Assembly: GCA_963728985.1 (NCBI GenBank)
Contig: CAVSME010000006.1
Location: 248,001-312,000 of the forward strand
Source of the DNA: DASXAI01 sp963728985
GTDB lineage: Bacteria > Actinomycetota > Acidimicrobiia > Acidimicrobiales > Ilumatobacteraceae
DNA length: 64,000 nt
Direction of reading: 5' to 3'
Shown here: positions 31,415 through 40,487 of the stretch, in pieces
How positions within the stretch are numbered: the first letter of the stretch is position 1
Layout: the number at the start of each line of letters is the position of its first letter
Position numbers and translations under genes: made by a program
Notes under the pieces: generated by a model
The model's database searches: none
What the model saw: the letters and a program-made list of their open reading frames with translations, nothing else
Told to the model about the DNA's origin: nothing

Positions 31415-32480
31415 CGTACGGGTGAGACGCGGCCGGCGATGAAGTCGATCAGGACGTCGTTGGTGTAGTCGGGCGCTTCCTCGGGGATGAAGTGGCCGCA
31501 GTCCACGGCCCGCACCCGGAGGTCGGGGAAGTAGCGGGCGAATTGATCGACGAACGGGTTGCCGCTGGGAACGGCGGGGTCGCCGTTGGCCGGCACCTTT
31601 CCATTGGCACCGAGGTAGGCGCCGTACATCCACAGCGCCGGGGCGACGAAGCGCTTGTGCCGATCCTCGGGGCCGTAGTCGTAGAAGTCGGCGAACCCGG
31701 GGTGCTGCTCGAGGCCATCGGGATGCAGCCACATCTCGGCCACGGCGTGCTCGCCGAGCGACTCGAACTTCTCACCATGGGTCGCCTCGTCGTCGGGCAA
31801 CACCCGGTGGAAGGGCAGCGCGTAGCGGTAGTACTGGATGGCGGCAGCGTGGGCGGCCGGGTCGGCGAATGCCTCGACGTAGTGGGCCAGCGCGGCCTCG
31901 TCCACCCATGCCGGCCGGGCTCGCTCCCCCTGGGGAACGGCCACGGCGACGCCGGCCGGTCGCCGAGGCGGGCGCCGTCGGCGCCACCGAAGAGGACCTC
32001 GATGAAATCGCGGGCGTGGGCCGCGAAGAACTCTTCGGGAAGCGGCTCGGCCTTGAACCAGTAGCCGTGCACGGCGCGAGGTGTCCAGACCGTGCACAGG
32101 GTGTCGAGCAGGGCGAGGCGCCCGATGCGATCCGGATGGTCGATGGCCGCCTTGAAGGCGATGATGCCGCCCCAGTCGTGGCCGACGAGCACGACCCGCT
32201 CGAGGCCCACGGCATCGAGGAACCGGATCACGTCGCCGCCGAGCAGGTCGCGGCTGATCCTCGTGCCCGGCTTGTCCGTCCCCCCGAAGCCACGGTTGTC
32301 CGGGGCGTAGCACGGGTGACCGGCGGCGGCGAGGCCCGCCAGCTGGTGGCGCCACTCGTGCGACGTCTGGGGGAAGCCGTGCAGGAACACCACGGGATCG
32401 CCACTGCCGCCCTCGCCGGCGACCAGGGCGTGGACCCGCAGGTCGGCGGTGTCGACGAATCGGGACTCGATCTCGGCCAC
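31411..32480 (-). pseudogene. alpha/beta hydrolase (epoxide hydrolase/dehalogenase-like), frameshifted
   Basis: Two frames together give a complete hydrolase of about 356 aa. The first part starts at GTG 32480 and holds the oxyanion region VVFLHGFPQTSHEW and nucleophile elbow VLVGHDWGGIIAF (Asp nucleophile, as in epoxide hydrolases and haloalkane dehalogenases). Near 31951-31961, in a GGCCGGCCGG-like run, the homology jumps to the second frame by what looks like one missing base; that frame carries cap sequence HYVEAFADP, RFVAPALWMYGAYLG and the catalytic His in CGHFIPEEAPD, ending at 31411. Codons are well kept on both sides. Either a recent frameshift or a sequencing error. Its stop overlaps the malate synthase start. 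Confidence 0.8.
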
Positions 32481-32625
32481 GGCGGCGGAACCTATCGGAC
32501 GCTGCGGGTTGGACGCTCGCCCGGGCGGCGGGTGCCGGCCGGGCGGGCGACCGGCTTGTCGTTGTGCGCTCCCTGGGCGAAGAATGGCGGCGCCGGACCG
32601 ACAGCGACGTCATCAGGAGGATCGT

Positions 32626-33753
32626 GTGGACACTGGAGCGACCGACGAGCAACGGGCGCTGCTCGATGCCTCGATCCGGTTCATGGACAACGCCTGCCCG
32701 CTCCGGGTCGTGCGTGATGGTGGCTGGAAGGACGATGCGTTCGCGGCGTCCTACCGCCGGCAGGCGGCCGAGCTCGGCTGGTACTCCATGCTGGTGCCCG
32801 AGTCGTTGGGCGGCGGGAGCATCTCGGGCAACGGGGCCCTCGACACCGCCCTGATCGCCTACGACCGCGGCCGCCGCCTCCAGCCGGGAGCGTTCGTCGG
32901 CACCAACGTGGCGGCGTACGCGCTGGCTCGCGCCGGCAGCGACGAGATGCGCGAGACGGTCCTGCCGGCCTTGCTGTCGGGTGAGGTCTCGGCGTCGTGG
33001 GCGGCGGCCAGCGTGGGTGACGGCGGACGGGTCGACAGCGGCGTGGAGATCAGAGCGACCGACGACGGTGGCGTCGAGCTCTCCGGCGCGAAGACCGCGG
33101 TGCAGGACGTAGAGGCGTCGTCCTGGCTCCTCGTCACCGGCACGTCAGCTGACGGCCCGGCGCAGGTGCTCGTGGCCGCCGACGCGTCCGGGGTGACCGT
33201 CACGGAGCTGGACTCGCTCGACATCACGAGACGCTTCGCCGAGGTGCGCTTCGACGGGACCCGGGTTCCTGCTGCGGCAGTCGTCGGCCGGCCGGGTACC
33301 GACGGTGACCTGCTGGCCCTGCAGGTGGCCATCGCCTGCACGCTCGTCGCTGCCGAATCGGTCGGCGCGATGGATCACGACTTCGAGATGACGCTGCAGT
33401 ACGCCAAGGACCGCATCGCCTTCGGCCGCCCGATCGGTTCGTTCCAGGCGGTGAAGCACCTCCTGGCCGACACCAGCCTCGCTCTCGAGATGAGCAAGGC
33501 GCTCGCACTGGCCGCGGCCCGCACGGTGGGGTCCGACGACGACTACGGACTGGAGTCGGCCAGCATGGCCAAGGCGTTCGTCGGTGAGGCGGGCGTCGAC
33601 CTCGTGCAGGCGTGCTTCCAGGTGTTCGGGGGCATCGGCTACACCTGGGAGCACGATCAGCACCTCTACCTCCGCCGCATCACCACCGACGCCGGTCTCT
33701 TCGGTGATGCCGCGTGGCATCGTGAACACCTGTGCCAGTTGGCCGGGCTCTGA
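32626..33753 (+). CDS. acyl-CoA dehydrogenase family protein (small subunit type)
   Basis: 375-aa FAD enzyme of the ACAD family. GTG at 32626 has AGGAGG 5 nt upstream. Seen: N-terminal helices (RQAAELGWYSMLVPESLGGG), the middle beta domain, and the C-terminal bundle with QYAKDRIAFGRPIGSFQAVK and QVFGGIGYTWEHDQHLYLRR, the usual FAD-binding end. This type is often one half of an alpha2beta2 ACAD, as in the ChsE steroid side-chain enzymes, and the next gene encodes a second ACAD. Substrate may be a CoA ester of a branched or steroid-like acid; that is inference. The two genes are 11 bp apart. Confidence 0.9.
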   Translation: MDTGATDEQRALLDASIRFMDNACPLRVVRDGGWKDDAFAASYRRQAAELGWYSMLVPESLGGGSISGNGALDTALIAYDRGRRLQPGAFVGTNVAAYALARAGSDEMRETVLPALLSGEVSASWAAASVGDGGRVDSGVEIRATDDGGVELSGAKTAVQDVEASSWLLVTGTSADGPAQVLVAADASGVTVTELDSLDITRRFAEVRFDGTRVPAAAVVGRPGTDGDLLALQVAIACTLVAAESVGAMDHDFEMTLQYAKDRIAFGRPIGSFQAVKHLLADTSLALEMSKALALAAARTVGSDDDYGLESASMAKAFVGEAGVDLVQACFQVFGGIGYTWEHDQHLYLRRITTDAGLFGDAAWHREHLCQLAGL

Positions 33754-33764
33754 GTGAGGACGAC

Positions 33765-35024
33765 ATGACCGACACGCTCATGGACATCGACCAGTTCCGA
33801 CGTGAGGCCCGCACCTGGATCGAGGCGAACCTCGAACCACGGCCGGCCGGAACGAAGATCGGGCGGACCAGCGACGCCAAGACGCTCGAGGAGATCGCCG
33901 AGGCGCGGGTGCTGCAGCGCCAGCTCTTCGACGCCGGCTACGCCGGCATCTCCTTCCCCGTCGAGTACGGCGGCCGGGGCCTCACCGCCGCGCACGAGCG
34001 GGCCTTTCGCGAGGAGGCGGCTGGCTACGTGACGCCGGATCTCGGTGTCGCCGGGTCCGTCACGTATGGACCCATCGCCCGCTCGATCCTGGAGCACGCC
34101 TCGCCGGCGTTCCTGGAGCGGCACATCCCGAAGATCCTCTCGGGGGAGGAGATTCGGTGCCAATTCTACTCCGAGCCGGAGGCGGGCTCCGATCTCGCCG
34201 GCATCCGCACCCGCGCCGTACGCGACGGCGACAACTGGGTCGTGAGCGGATCCAAGATCTGGAGCAGCGGGGCCTACTACGCGGACTGGGCGATGTGCCT
34301 CGCCCGCACGGACTGGGACGTCCCCAAGCACCGCGGGCTGACCTGGTTCGCCGTGCCGACGAACGCCGCAGGGCTCACGATCAACCAGATCACGCAGATC
34401 AACGGCAGCGCCGAGTTCTGCGAGGAGTTCCTCGACGAGGTGGCCGTCACGGACGAGGACATCATCGGCGAGGTCAACCGGGGTTGGGCCGTGACGCAGA
34501 CCATGCTCGTGTACGAGCGAGGGGCGGGGGAGTCCGGCGTCTCGACGCTGGAGCCGCGGGAGCTGGCGTCCGATCTCGTCGCTCTCGCCCGTCGTGTCGG
34601 TCGCACCGACGATCCCGTGGCTCGCCAGGCCATCGCCCGCGCCCACATCAACGACTACGCCCAGTTCCACCTCGGGCGCCGGATCGCCGAGCGGCTGCGC
34701 ACCTCGGCCACACCGGATCCGGCGGTTGCCGCCTACAGCAAGCTGGCGGCGGGCATGCTCGCACCCATCCGCGCCCGCCTGGCGCTCGAGGTCGGCGGGA
34801 GCGAAGCGCTGGCGTGGGCCAAGGGTGACGACGACGCGCAGCGGCCGGCGCTCAACTACCTCAACGGGCGCGTGATCGCCATCGCCGCGGGGACCAACGA
34901 GATGCAGCGCAACGGCATCGGGGAACGGGTGCTCGGGCTACCGCGCGAGCCGACCTTCGACACCACGAAGCCGTTCAACGAGGTGCTGCGGGGCTCGCGG
35001 AACTGGAGCGGACGGGTCGGCTAG
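33765..35024 (+). CDS. acyl-CoA dehydrogenase family protein (large subunit type)
   Basis: 419-aa ACAD partner. ATG at 33765 is preferred, with GAGTGAGGA upstream. Seen: QLFDAGYAGISFPVEYGGRG, the FAD-contact region CQFYSEPEAGSDLAGIRTRA, GSKIWSSGAYYADW, and the C-terminal AAGTNEMQRNGIGERVLGLP that resembles the TNEIQR end of catalytic subunits. With the preceding gene it probably forms a heteromeric dehydrogenase that makes the first double bond in beta-oxidation of an unusual acyl-CoA. Convergent with the surface-protein gene, whose stop is 13 bp away. Confidence 0.92.
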   Translation: MTDTLMDIDQFRREARTWIEANLEPRPAGTKIGRTSDAKTLEEIAEARVLQRQLFDAGYAGISFPVEYGGRGLTAAHERAFREEAAGYVTPDLGVAGSVTYGPIARSILEHASPAFLERHIPKILSGEEIRCQFYSEPEAGSDLAGIRTRAVRDGDNWVVSGSKIWSSGAYYADWAMCLARTDWDVPKHRGLTWFAVPTNAAGLTINQITQINGSAEFCEEFLDEVAVTDEDIIGEVNRGWAVTQTMLVYERGAGESGVSTLEPRELASDLVALARRVGRTDDPVARQAIARAHINDYAQFHLGRRIAERLRTSATPDPAVAAYSKLAAGMLAPIRARLALEVGGSEALAWAKGDDDAQRPALNYLNGRVIAIAAGTNEMQRNGIGERVLGLPREPTFDTTKPFNEVLRGSRNWSGRVG

Positions 35025-35036
35025 CTCGCGGACCGT

Positions 35037-38000
35037 TCACACCGTTCGCCGGCGGCGGCGGACGGTCAGCGTGAGGAGAGCGCCGCCGGCGAGCACGAGG
35101 CCGGCCCCGAGTCCGAGGATTGTCCCGGCGTCGTTGCCCGTGGGCGGGAGGACGCCGGCGCCGACGTCGACGCCCGCCTGGTTGTTGCCCGGGTCAGGAT
35201 CGATGGTGTTCGACTCCACCGACGCCGCGTTGGTGACCGTGCCGGAGTTGTCGACGGTCACCGGGACGTCGACGCTGACGCTGGCGCCGACGGCGAGCCC
35301 GTCGACGGGGCACGAGATGGTGCTGCCGTTGACGAAGCAGCCGGGCGGCGTCGACACGAGGGTGAGGCCAGGGGGGAGCTCGTCGGTGATGACGACACCG
35401 GCGGCGGCATCGGGCCCGATGTTGGTCACGGTAATGGTGAAGATCACGGTGTCACCCGGGTTCACGATGCCGCGGTCCACCGTCTTGACCAGCACGAGGT
35501 CCGCCTTCGGCGGATCGGGTGAGTTCGTGTAGGTGCACACGACGGTCTCACCGGGAGCCAGGGCGATCGTGGCCGTGCCGCCGCTCGTGACGGTGCCGCC
35601 GGTGGGGTCCTGGCAGGTGAGGCCGGCCAGCGAGTACCCGGTCGTGGCCCCCTCGCTCACCTGGTAGGTGCCGGGCGCCAGCTGATCGAACGTCCTCGAT
35701 GTGCCGTCCGTCAGCGAGAACGGCGTGCCCGCGAACGTGAACGGGAACGCGGTCGCGCTCGGCGCCGTGGTCTGCTTGATGATGGTGACGCGGCCCGGCA
35801 CCGTCACCGTGACGACGGCGATGGCGCTGTCGGTCACGTCGCAGGGATCGGGGACCGTCGTCTGCGGCCCGCACAGGGGCTGGCCGCCCGCGTCGGTGGG
35901 CGTGCCGGTGATGGTCACCGTGTTGGTGGTCGTGGCGTTCACGGTGATGCCACAGGTGAAGGTCCACGTCTCGTCGGCGGCGTCTTCGAAGATGCTGTTG
36001 ATCGTGTCGAGGAGGCCGTCGCCGTCGTCGTCGCCGGAGACGTAGGTGACGTTGGCGCACGTGTCGTCGGTGATGCGGGCGGCAACGTCGGCCAGCGGTA
36101 CGTCACCGGTGTTGCGCACCTGGTACGTGTAGGTCACCGCGCCGCCGCCGAGGAGTTCGGTCGGTGTAGCGGTCTTCGTGATGTCGATCGCGGGGTGGAA
36201 CGGCTCGACCAAGGCGAAGTCGATGTCGACCACGTTCACCGGCACTTGCGGATTGAAGTCGAGCCCGGCCGTGCCCTGGACGACCGCGATATCCCGGTTC
36301 GGTTGGTTCACCGGTGCCGTGCACTCGTAGTGCCAGGTCTCGGCGGGCACCCGATCGAGCTGGCCGTTGCCGTTCGTGTCGCCGCCGACGAAAGTCGGCG
36401 ACGAACAGCTCGGCGCCGCCGGGACGGTGAGATCCACGAGCGTCACGTTGGCGAGGACGTCGTCGGCTACGACCGGGCTCTCACCGGTGTTGGTGACGTC
36501 GAACCCGTAGGACACGCTGGTGCCGACCGGGACGAGGCTCGAGCTCACGGTCTTCTCGAGGTGGATGGCAGGGTCGAAGACCCGGACCGATGCCGTGGCG
36601 TCGGCCTCATAGAGGTTGCCCAGCGGATCGAGGCCGCTCACGGTGACGGCGTTGTCGTTCGTGGTCGCCGGCGGCGTGGGCAGACCCACGTTCCGCGTGC
36701 ACTGGTAGGTCCACTGCTCGGGCGCGGCGGAGTCGATGCCGTCGAGGAGTCCGTTGCCGTTGGCATCGCCGGAGACGAACACCAGCGGCGCGCACTGGTC
36801 GTCCTCCGGCCCGATCACGTCGAGCCCGACATCGCCGGTGTTGGCCACGACGAACGTGTAGGTCACGGGGTCCCCGGCCCGCACGACCGGTGCCGACGCC
36901 GTCTTGGTGATGCTGATCCCGGGCTGGATGACGAGGACCGAGCTGACGTCGGTCGCGGTGACCGGCAGTTCGGGATGCAGCGTGCCGTCGACCGACGGGA
37001 TGCCGACCGCGGTGACGGTGTTGGCGACGTTCGCCGACTCGCCGCCCGTCGGCGGCGGCGTGCCGTCGGCGCGGGTCAGCAGCACCGTGCAGGTGTACAC
37101 CCACGTCTCCTCGACGCCGAGGAGCCCGTCACCGTCGTCGTCGCCGCTGACGAAGACGAGTGGCCCGCACTTGTCGTCGGTCGGTGGATCGGGGTCGAGC
37201 GCCAGGGGCGCGTCACCGGTGTTGGTCACGTCGTAGCGATACTCCGCGGGCCGGCGCGGAAGATCCGGCCCGGCCACCACGGCCGCGGCAGGATCGACGA
37301 CGACGGGGACGAGGGCGGTCTTCTCGACGGCGATCCCGGGGCGGAGCACGTCCACGAAGGCGTTGGCGTCGTCGGTCACCGGTGGGATCCCGACCAGCGG
37401 GGTGCCGTCGGCCCCTGCCGGTTGGCCGGTGATCGTCGCGGTGTTCGTCGTGGGCACGTTGACCTCGCCCGTACACGTGAAGGTCCACGTCTCGCCGGGA
37501 TCGAGGAGGTCGTTGTCATCGGTGTCACCGGACACGTAGGTCGCCGGCGCCAGGCATCGGGCGTCCGTCAGCCAGCCGGGATCCTTGGCCGGTCCGGCCA
37601 CGTTGGCGCCGGGGCGGTTCAGCGCCGGCGTGCCGGTGTTGGTGGCTTCGAACGTGTACGTCACCGGCTGCGGCGCGTTGGTGGCCGGATCGAGGAGGAT
37701 CAGTGTGGGATCGGCCGCCTTGGTGAGGCTGATGCCCGGGTTGACGACCTCGACAGCCGCTCGGTCCTGGGCCGTCACCGGTGGATTCGGAGCAGGGAAC
37801 GGCTGGTTGGCGGCCAGGGGATCGAGGGGGATGCCGGTGACGGTCGCCGTGTTCGTGACCGCCGTGGTGGCCGTGGCCGTACACGAGTACGTCCACGTCT
37901 CACCGACGTCCATCACGGCGTCGTTGTTGCCCGGTCCATCCGGCCCGCGAACCGGAGCCTGACAGGGTGGCGTGTCGTCGACGAGGGTGACCGTGCCGAG

Positions 38001-39806
38001 GGGGGTGTTCCCCACGTTGGTGGCGGCATAGGTGTAGGTGACCTGCGTGCCAGAGACGACGGTGACCGCAGGCTGGCCGTTGACGAGCTTGGTCAGCTCG
38101 ATCCGCGGGGTGAACACGTCGACGTCGTCAGTGGCCTGCGCGTCCACGGTTGTGCCCCTGGGGTCCGTACCCCGCGCCGTGGCCGTATTGACGAAGTTCT
38201 GCGATGTGGCGCGCAGGCGCACGAAGGAGGTGTGCACGGGCCGGGTGCACGTGAATTGCCACCCTTCACCGGGATCGAGCTTGCCGTCGGCGTCGCTGTC
38301 GCCGGCATTCGCTCCCGATGGTGGGATCGGCGTCACCGGACCGCAAGTGTTGTCGGTGACGGTGACGTTGGTCAGCGCCGTGTTGCCCGGGTTGGTGACC
38401 ACGTAGCTCGACGTGACGGTGGCGGGCGGCTCGAGGTCGCCGCGCACCTCCGTAGGCGTGTTCACCTTCGCGATGGCGATGGCCGGTTGGTAGTTGAACG
38501 AGTTCCAGACCGTGCACGTCACGATCTCCTGACCGATCGGGGCGAGCGTGAACGCGCCGTTCACGAGCTCGCCCTCCTGGACCCGGACGTTGCCGCGCTC
38601 GTCTTTGAGCTCACATCGGAAGTCGGTGGCCGCCGGCCGTCCGGCGACGAAATCGGGCAGCAGCGCCTCCTGCACCGTGGCCGCGGAGGCGCTGTCTGGG
38701 GGGGCCGGCTCCCACTGGAACTGCGCGAACCCGTTCGCGTCGGTCACGAGGGTCTTCGACACGGCCGGCGTCGTGTCGGGGAGGATCCAGCTGAACGTGC
38801 CACCAGGTACCGAGGGCGTGGCCGTCATCGACCAGCCGGGCGCCGGCCGGTATGTCGCGCTGTCGGCGGTCTGGGCGAGCTTGCGGATCGTGAGCGAGGG
38901 CGAGCACAGCTCGAGCACCACACCGCGCAGGACGTTCGCGAGGTCCTGGAAATCGCGGACCAGGGCCACGTCGATCTGGTTGATGCTCGTCACCGTGCCG
39001 AGGTTGGCGTCGGTGACCACTTGGGGGCCGGTGACGGCGATGAGCCGGTTCCGGCTGGCGATGCTGTCGAGGGCTGCACCGACGCCGACCGTGAGCATGC
39101 GGGTGCCGGCCGACTTGATGAGGTTGGCCTCGACGACGGCCCGATCGAGCGTGGTCTGATCGGCTTGGCCGCGGTTGGTGTTGAAGGCGACGGCGGGCGG
39201 TGCGATGGGATCGGTCGGCTCGAAGTCGTACGCCGTCGGATCGCCGTCGGTCACGAACACGACGAGCTTGGGCGGTGTGCCGCTCCCCGTCTGGTGGAGG
39301 CTCTGGTCCCAGTTCGTGTACTGGTTGTTGCTGCTGCTGTTGTTGAGCTGGAAACTACCGGCGCTGCTCGGCGATCCGCTCCCTCGATACTCGTAGAAGT
39401 TCACGCCGTTGGGCCGCGGCGGCTTCGGGTTGTAGTAGCCCGCCAGTGCGTCGCTGAGGGCGCCGCCCTGGCCAAGGGAGACGTTGTCGACCAGTGTTGC
39501 CGGCGCCAGTTCTGCCGACACCGTGGCGAACTGCGTCACGCGCGCGGTCGAGCCGGTGTTCGACAAGGAGTCGAGGAACGCATCAGCGGCGCCGCGAACA
39601 TCTTCGACCGCCTTGGAGCTCTGGATCGATCCGGACGCGTCCAGCACCAGCGTCACATCGAGGCCGCATGAATCAGCGATCGCCGGGTTGGCGACAGGAG
39701 TGACTGCAGCAGCAGCCGGAGCCGCGTCTGACGCGATCCACGGCAATGGCACCGCCATCATTGCGGTAGCGGCGACCGCTACGCGGCGCCAGGACCCCCG
39801 AAGCAC
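35037..39806 (-). CDS. LPxTG-anchored surface protein with VWA domain and repeated Ca-loop domains
   Basis: 1589-aa exported protein. N-terminal signal peptide (VAVAATAMMAVPLPWIASDA, cleavage near AAAA about residue 34). VWA domain from about 48 to 300 with MIDAS motif DASGS (56-60). Then seven related domains, each with an NTG-type strand start, a Cys, usually a loop such as DTDDNDLLDPGETW or DDDGDGLLDT, and a second Cys in the W-x-Y/F-x-C strand. Next a SpaA-like prealbumin domain (VTIIKQTTAP to VVCTYTNS), a DUF11 domain (DLVLVKTVDRGIVNPGDTVI), and the sorting signal LPPTG (1553-1557), a hydrophobic helix and RRRRR. A sortase should link it to the wall; none is in the window. Likely an adhesin or stalk. 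GTG start; weak ribosome-binding site. Confidence 0.9.
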   Translation of the reverse strand: MLRGSWRRVAVAATAMMAVPLPWIASDAAPAAAAVTPVANPAIADSCGLDVTLVLDASGSIQSSKAVEDVRGAADAFLDSLSNTGSTARVTQFATVSAELAPATLVDNVSLGQGGALSDALAGYYNPKPPRPNGVNFYEYRGSGSPSSAGSFQLNNSSSNNQYTNWDQSLHQTGSGTPPKLVVFVTDGDPTAYDFEPTDPIAPPAVAFNTNRGQADQTTLDRAVVEANLIKSAGTRMLTVGVGAALDSIASRNRLIAVTGPQVVTDANLGTVTSINQIDVALVRDFQDLANVLRGVVLELCSPSLTIRKLAQTADSATYRPAPGWSMTATPSVPGGTFSWILPDTTPAVSKTLVTDANGFAQFQWEPAPPDSASAATVQEALLPDFVAGRPAATDFRCELKDERGNVRVQEGELVNGAFTLAPIGQEIVTCTVWNSFNYQPAIAIAKVNTPTEVRGDLEPPATVTSSYVVTNPGNTALTNVTVTDNTCGPVTPIPPSGANAGDSDADGKLDPGEGWQFTCTRPVHTSFVRLRATSQNFVNTATARGTDPRGTTVDAQATDDVDVFTPRIELTKLVNGQPAVTVVSGTQVTYTYAATNVGNTPLGTVTLVDDTPPCQAPVRGPDGPGNNDAVMDVGETWTYSCTATATTAVTNTATVTGIPLDPLAANQPFPAPNPPVTAQDRAAVEVVNPGISLTKAADPTLILLDPATNAPQPVTYTFEATNTGTPALNRPGANVAGPAKDPGWLTDARCLAPATYVSGDTDDNDLLDPGETWTFTCTGEVNVPTTNTATITGQPAGADGTPLVGIPPVTDDANAFVDVLRPGIAVEKTALVPVVVDPAAAVVAGPDLPRRPAEYRYDVTNTGDAPLALDPDPPTDDKCGPLVFVSGDDDGDGLLGVEETWVYTCTVLLTRADGTPPPTGGESANVANTVTAVGIPSVDGTLHPELPVTATDVSSVLVIQPGISITKTASAPVVRAGDPVTYTFVVANTGDVGLDVIGPEDDQCAPLVFVSGDANGNGLLDGIDSAAPEQWTYQCTRNVGLPTPPATTNDNAVTVSGLDPLGNLYEADATASVRVFDPAIHLEKTVSSSLVPVGTSVSYGFDVTNTGESPVVADDVLANVTLVDLTVPAAPSCSSPTFVGGDTNGNGQLDRVPAETWHYECTAPVNQPNRDIAVVQGTAGLDFNPQVPVNVVDIDFALVEPFHPAIDITKTATPTELLGGGAVTYTYQVRNTGDVPLADVAARITDDTCANVTYVSGDDDGDGLLDTINSIFEDAADETWTFTCGITVNATTTNTVTITGTPTDAGGQPLCGPQTTVPDPCDVTDSAIAVVTVTVPGRVTIIKQTTAPSATAFPFTFAGTPFSLTDGTSRTFDQLAPGTYQVSEGATTGYSLAGLTCQDPTGGTVTSGGTATIALAPGETVVCTYTNSPDPPKADLVLVKTVDRGIVNPGDTVIFTITVTNIGPDAAAGVVITDELPPGLTLVSTPPGCFVNGSTISCPVDGLAVGASVSVDVPVTVDNSGTVTNAASVESNTIDPDPGNNQAGVDVGAGVLPPTGNDAGTILGLGAGLVLAGGALLTLTVRRRRRTV

Positions 39807-39855
39807 GGTGGGTATTGTTCACCGTACGCACAGCGCGCACAAGGCTGATGGGAAC

Positions 39856-40296
39856 TCAGCGCTGCTCGACGATCGCCTTCAGTGCGGCGAGGTCCTTGCG
39901 ATTGGCCCGGCGCATGGCTGGCGCGATGAAGGGGACCAGGGCACGCGAGAAGCCGCTGGGCTCACCGCGGTTTTGCAACGTCATGCGGGTGCGGCCGTCG
40001 CCTGCGACATCCCATGTGTAGGTCGTCTCCATCGGGAAGGGGCCATCGCGCGTGCGCATCACGAGCCGCGCATCCGGCACCAGCTCCACGATCTCGTACG
40101 TGTAGGCCAACCGCCGCCCGAGGAAGCGGGCGACGAAGGCAACGACGGTCCCCACTTGCGCGGGCGGAGCGGTACGCCAGTCGACCGAGGTGATGTTGGC
40201 GTACCACTCAGGAGCGTTGGACGGGTCGGCGGCATACGGCGCTACTACCGAGACCGGACGGTCGATGTCGATCTCGGTCCGAACGTCGACCGTCAT
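39856..40296 (-). CDS. SRPBCC (START-like) family protein
   Basis: 146-aa SRPBCC protein. Seen: opening DVRTEIDIDRPVSVVAPYAA, NAPEWYANITSVDW, long curved strands (TYEIVELVPDARLVMRTRDG; TYTWDVAGDGRTRMTLQNRG) and a long C-terminal helix (RRANRKDLAALKAIVEQR), the usual polyketide-cyclase/START layout with a hydrophobic cavity. Role unknown. It is divergent from an ArsR-SRPBCC fusion gene 191 bp away, and the pairing suggests that both deal with the same ligand. Confidence 0.85.
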   Translation of the reverse strand: MTVDVRTEIDIDRPVSVVAPYAADPSNAPEWYANITSVDWRTAPPAQVGTVVAFVARFLGRRLAYTYEIVELVPDARLVMRTRDGPFPMETTYTWDVAGDGRTRMTLQNRGEPSGFSRALVPFIAPAMRRANRKDLAALKAIVEQR

Positions 40297-40487
40297 CGCT
40301 CGGGCGCCACGATCGCGCCGGGTGTCACGTCGCGACGTCGATCGACTCGTAGGCGCCGCCGTCGACGCCGCCTGTTGCGCCGCCCACCGGGACGATGGGT
40401 GAAGGCTGCCCGATTCCTCATGACGAACCCCCTAATTCGGTCAGGATCAAAGTAGATCTCCGACGAACCAGGTGCAACGCTGGCACC

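Noticed and set aside
36195..39671. Very long plus-strand open frame (1158 codons) opposite the surface-protein gene
   Set aside because: Shadow of the high-GC minus-strand gene; the minus strand has a signal peptide, VWA domain, repeats and sorting signal, the plus frame has no family features.
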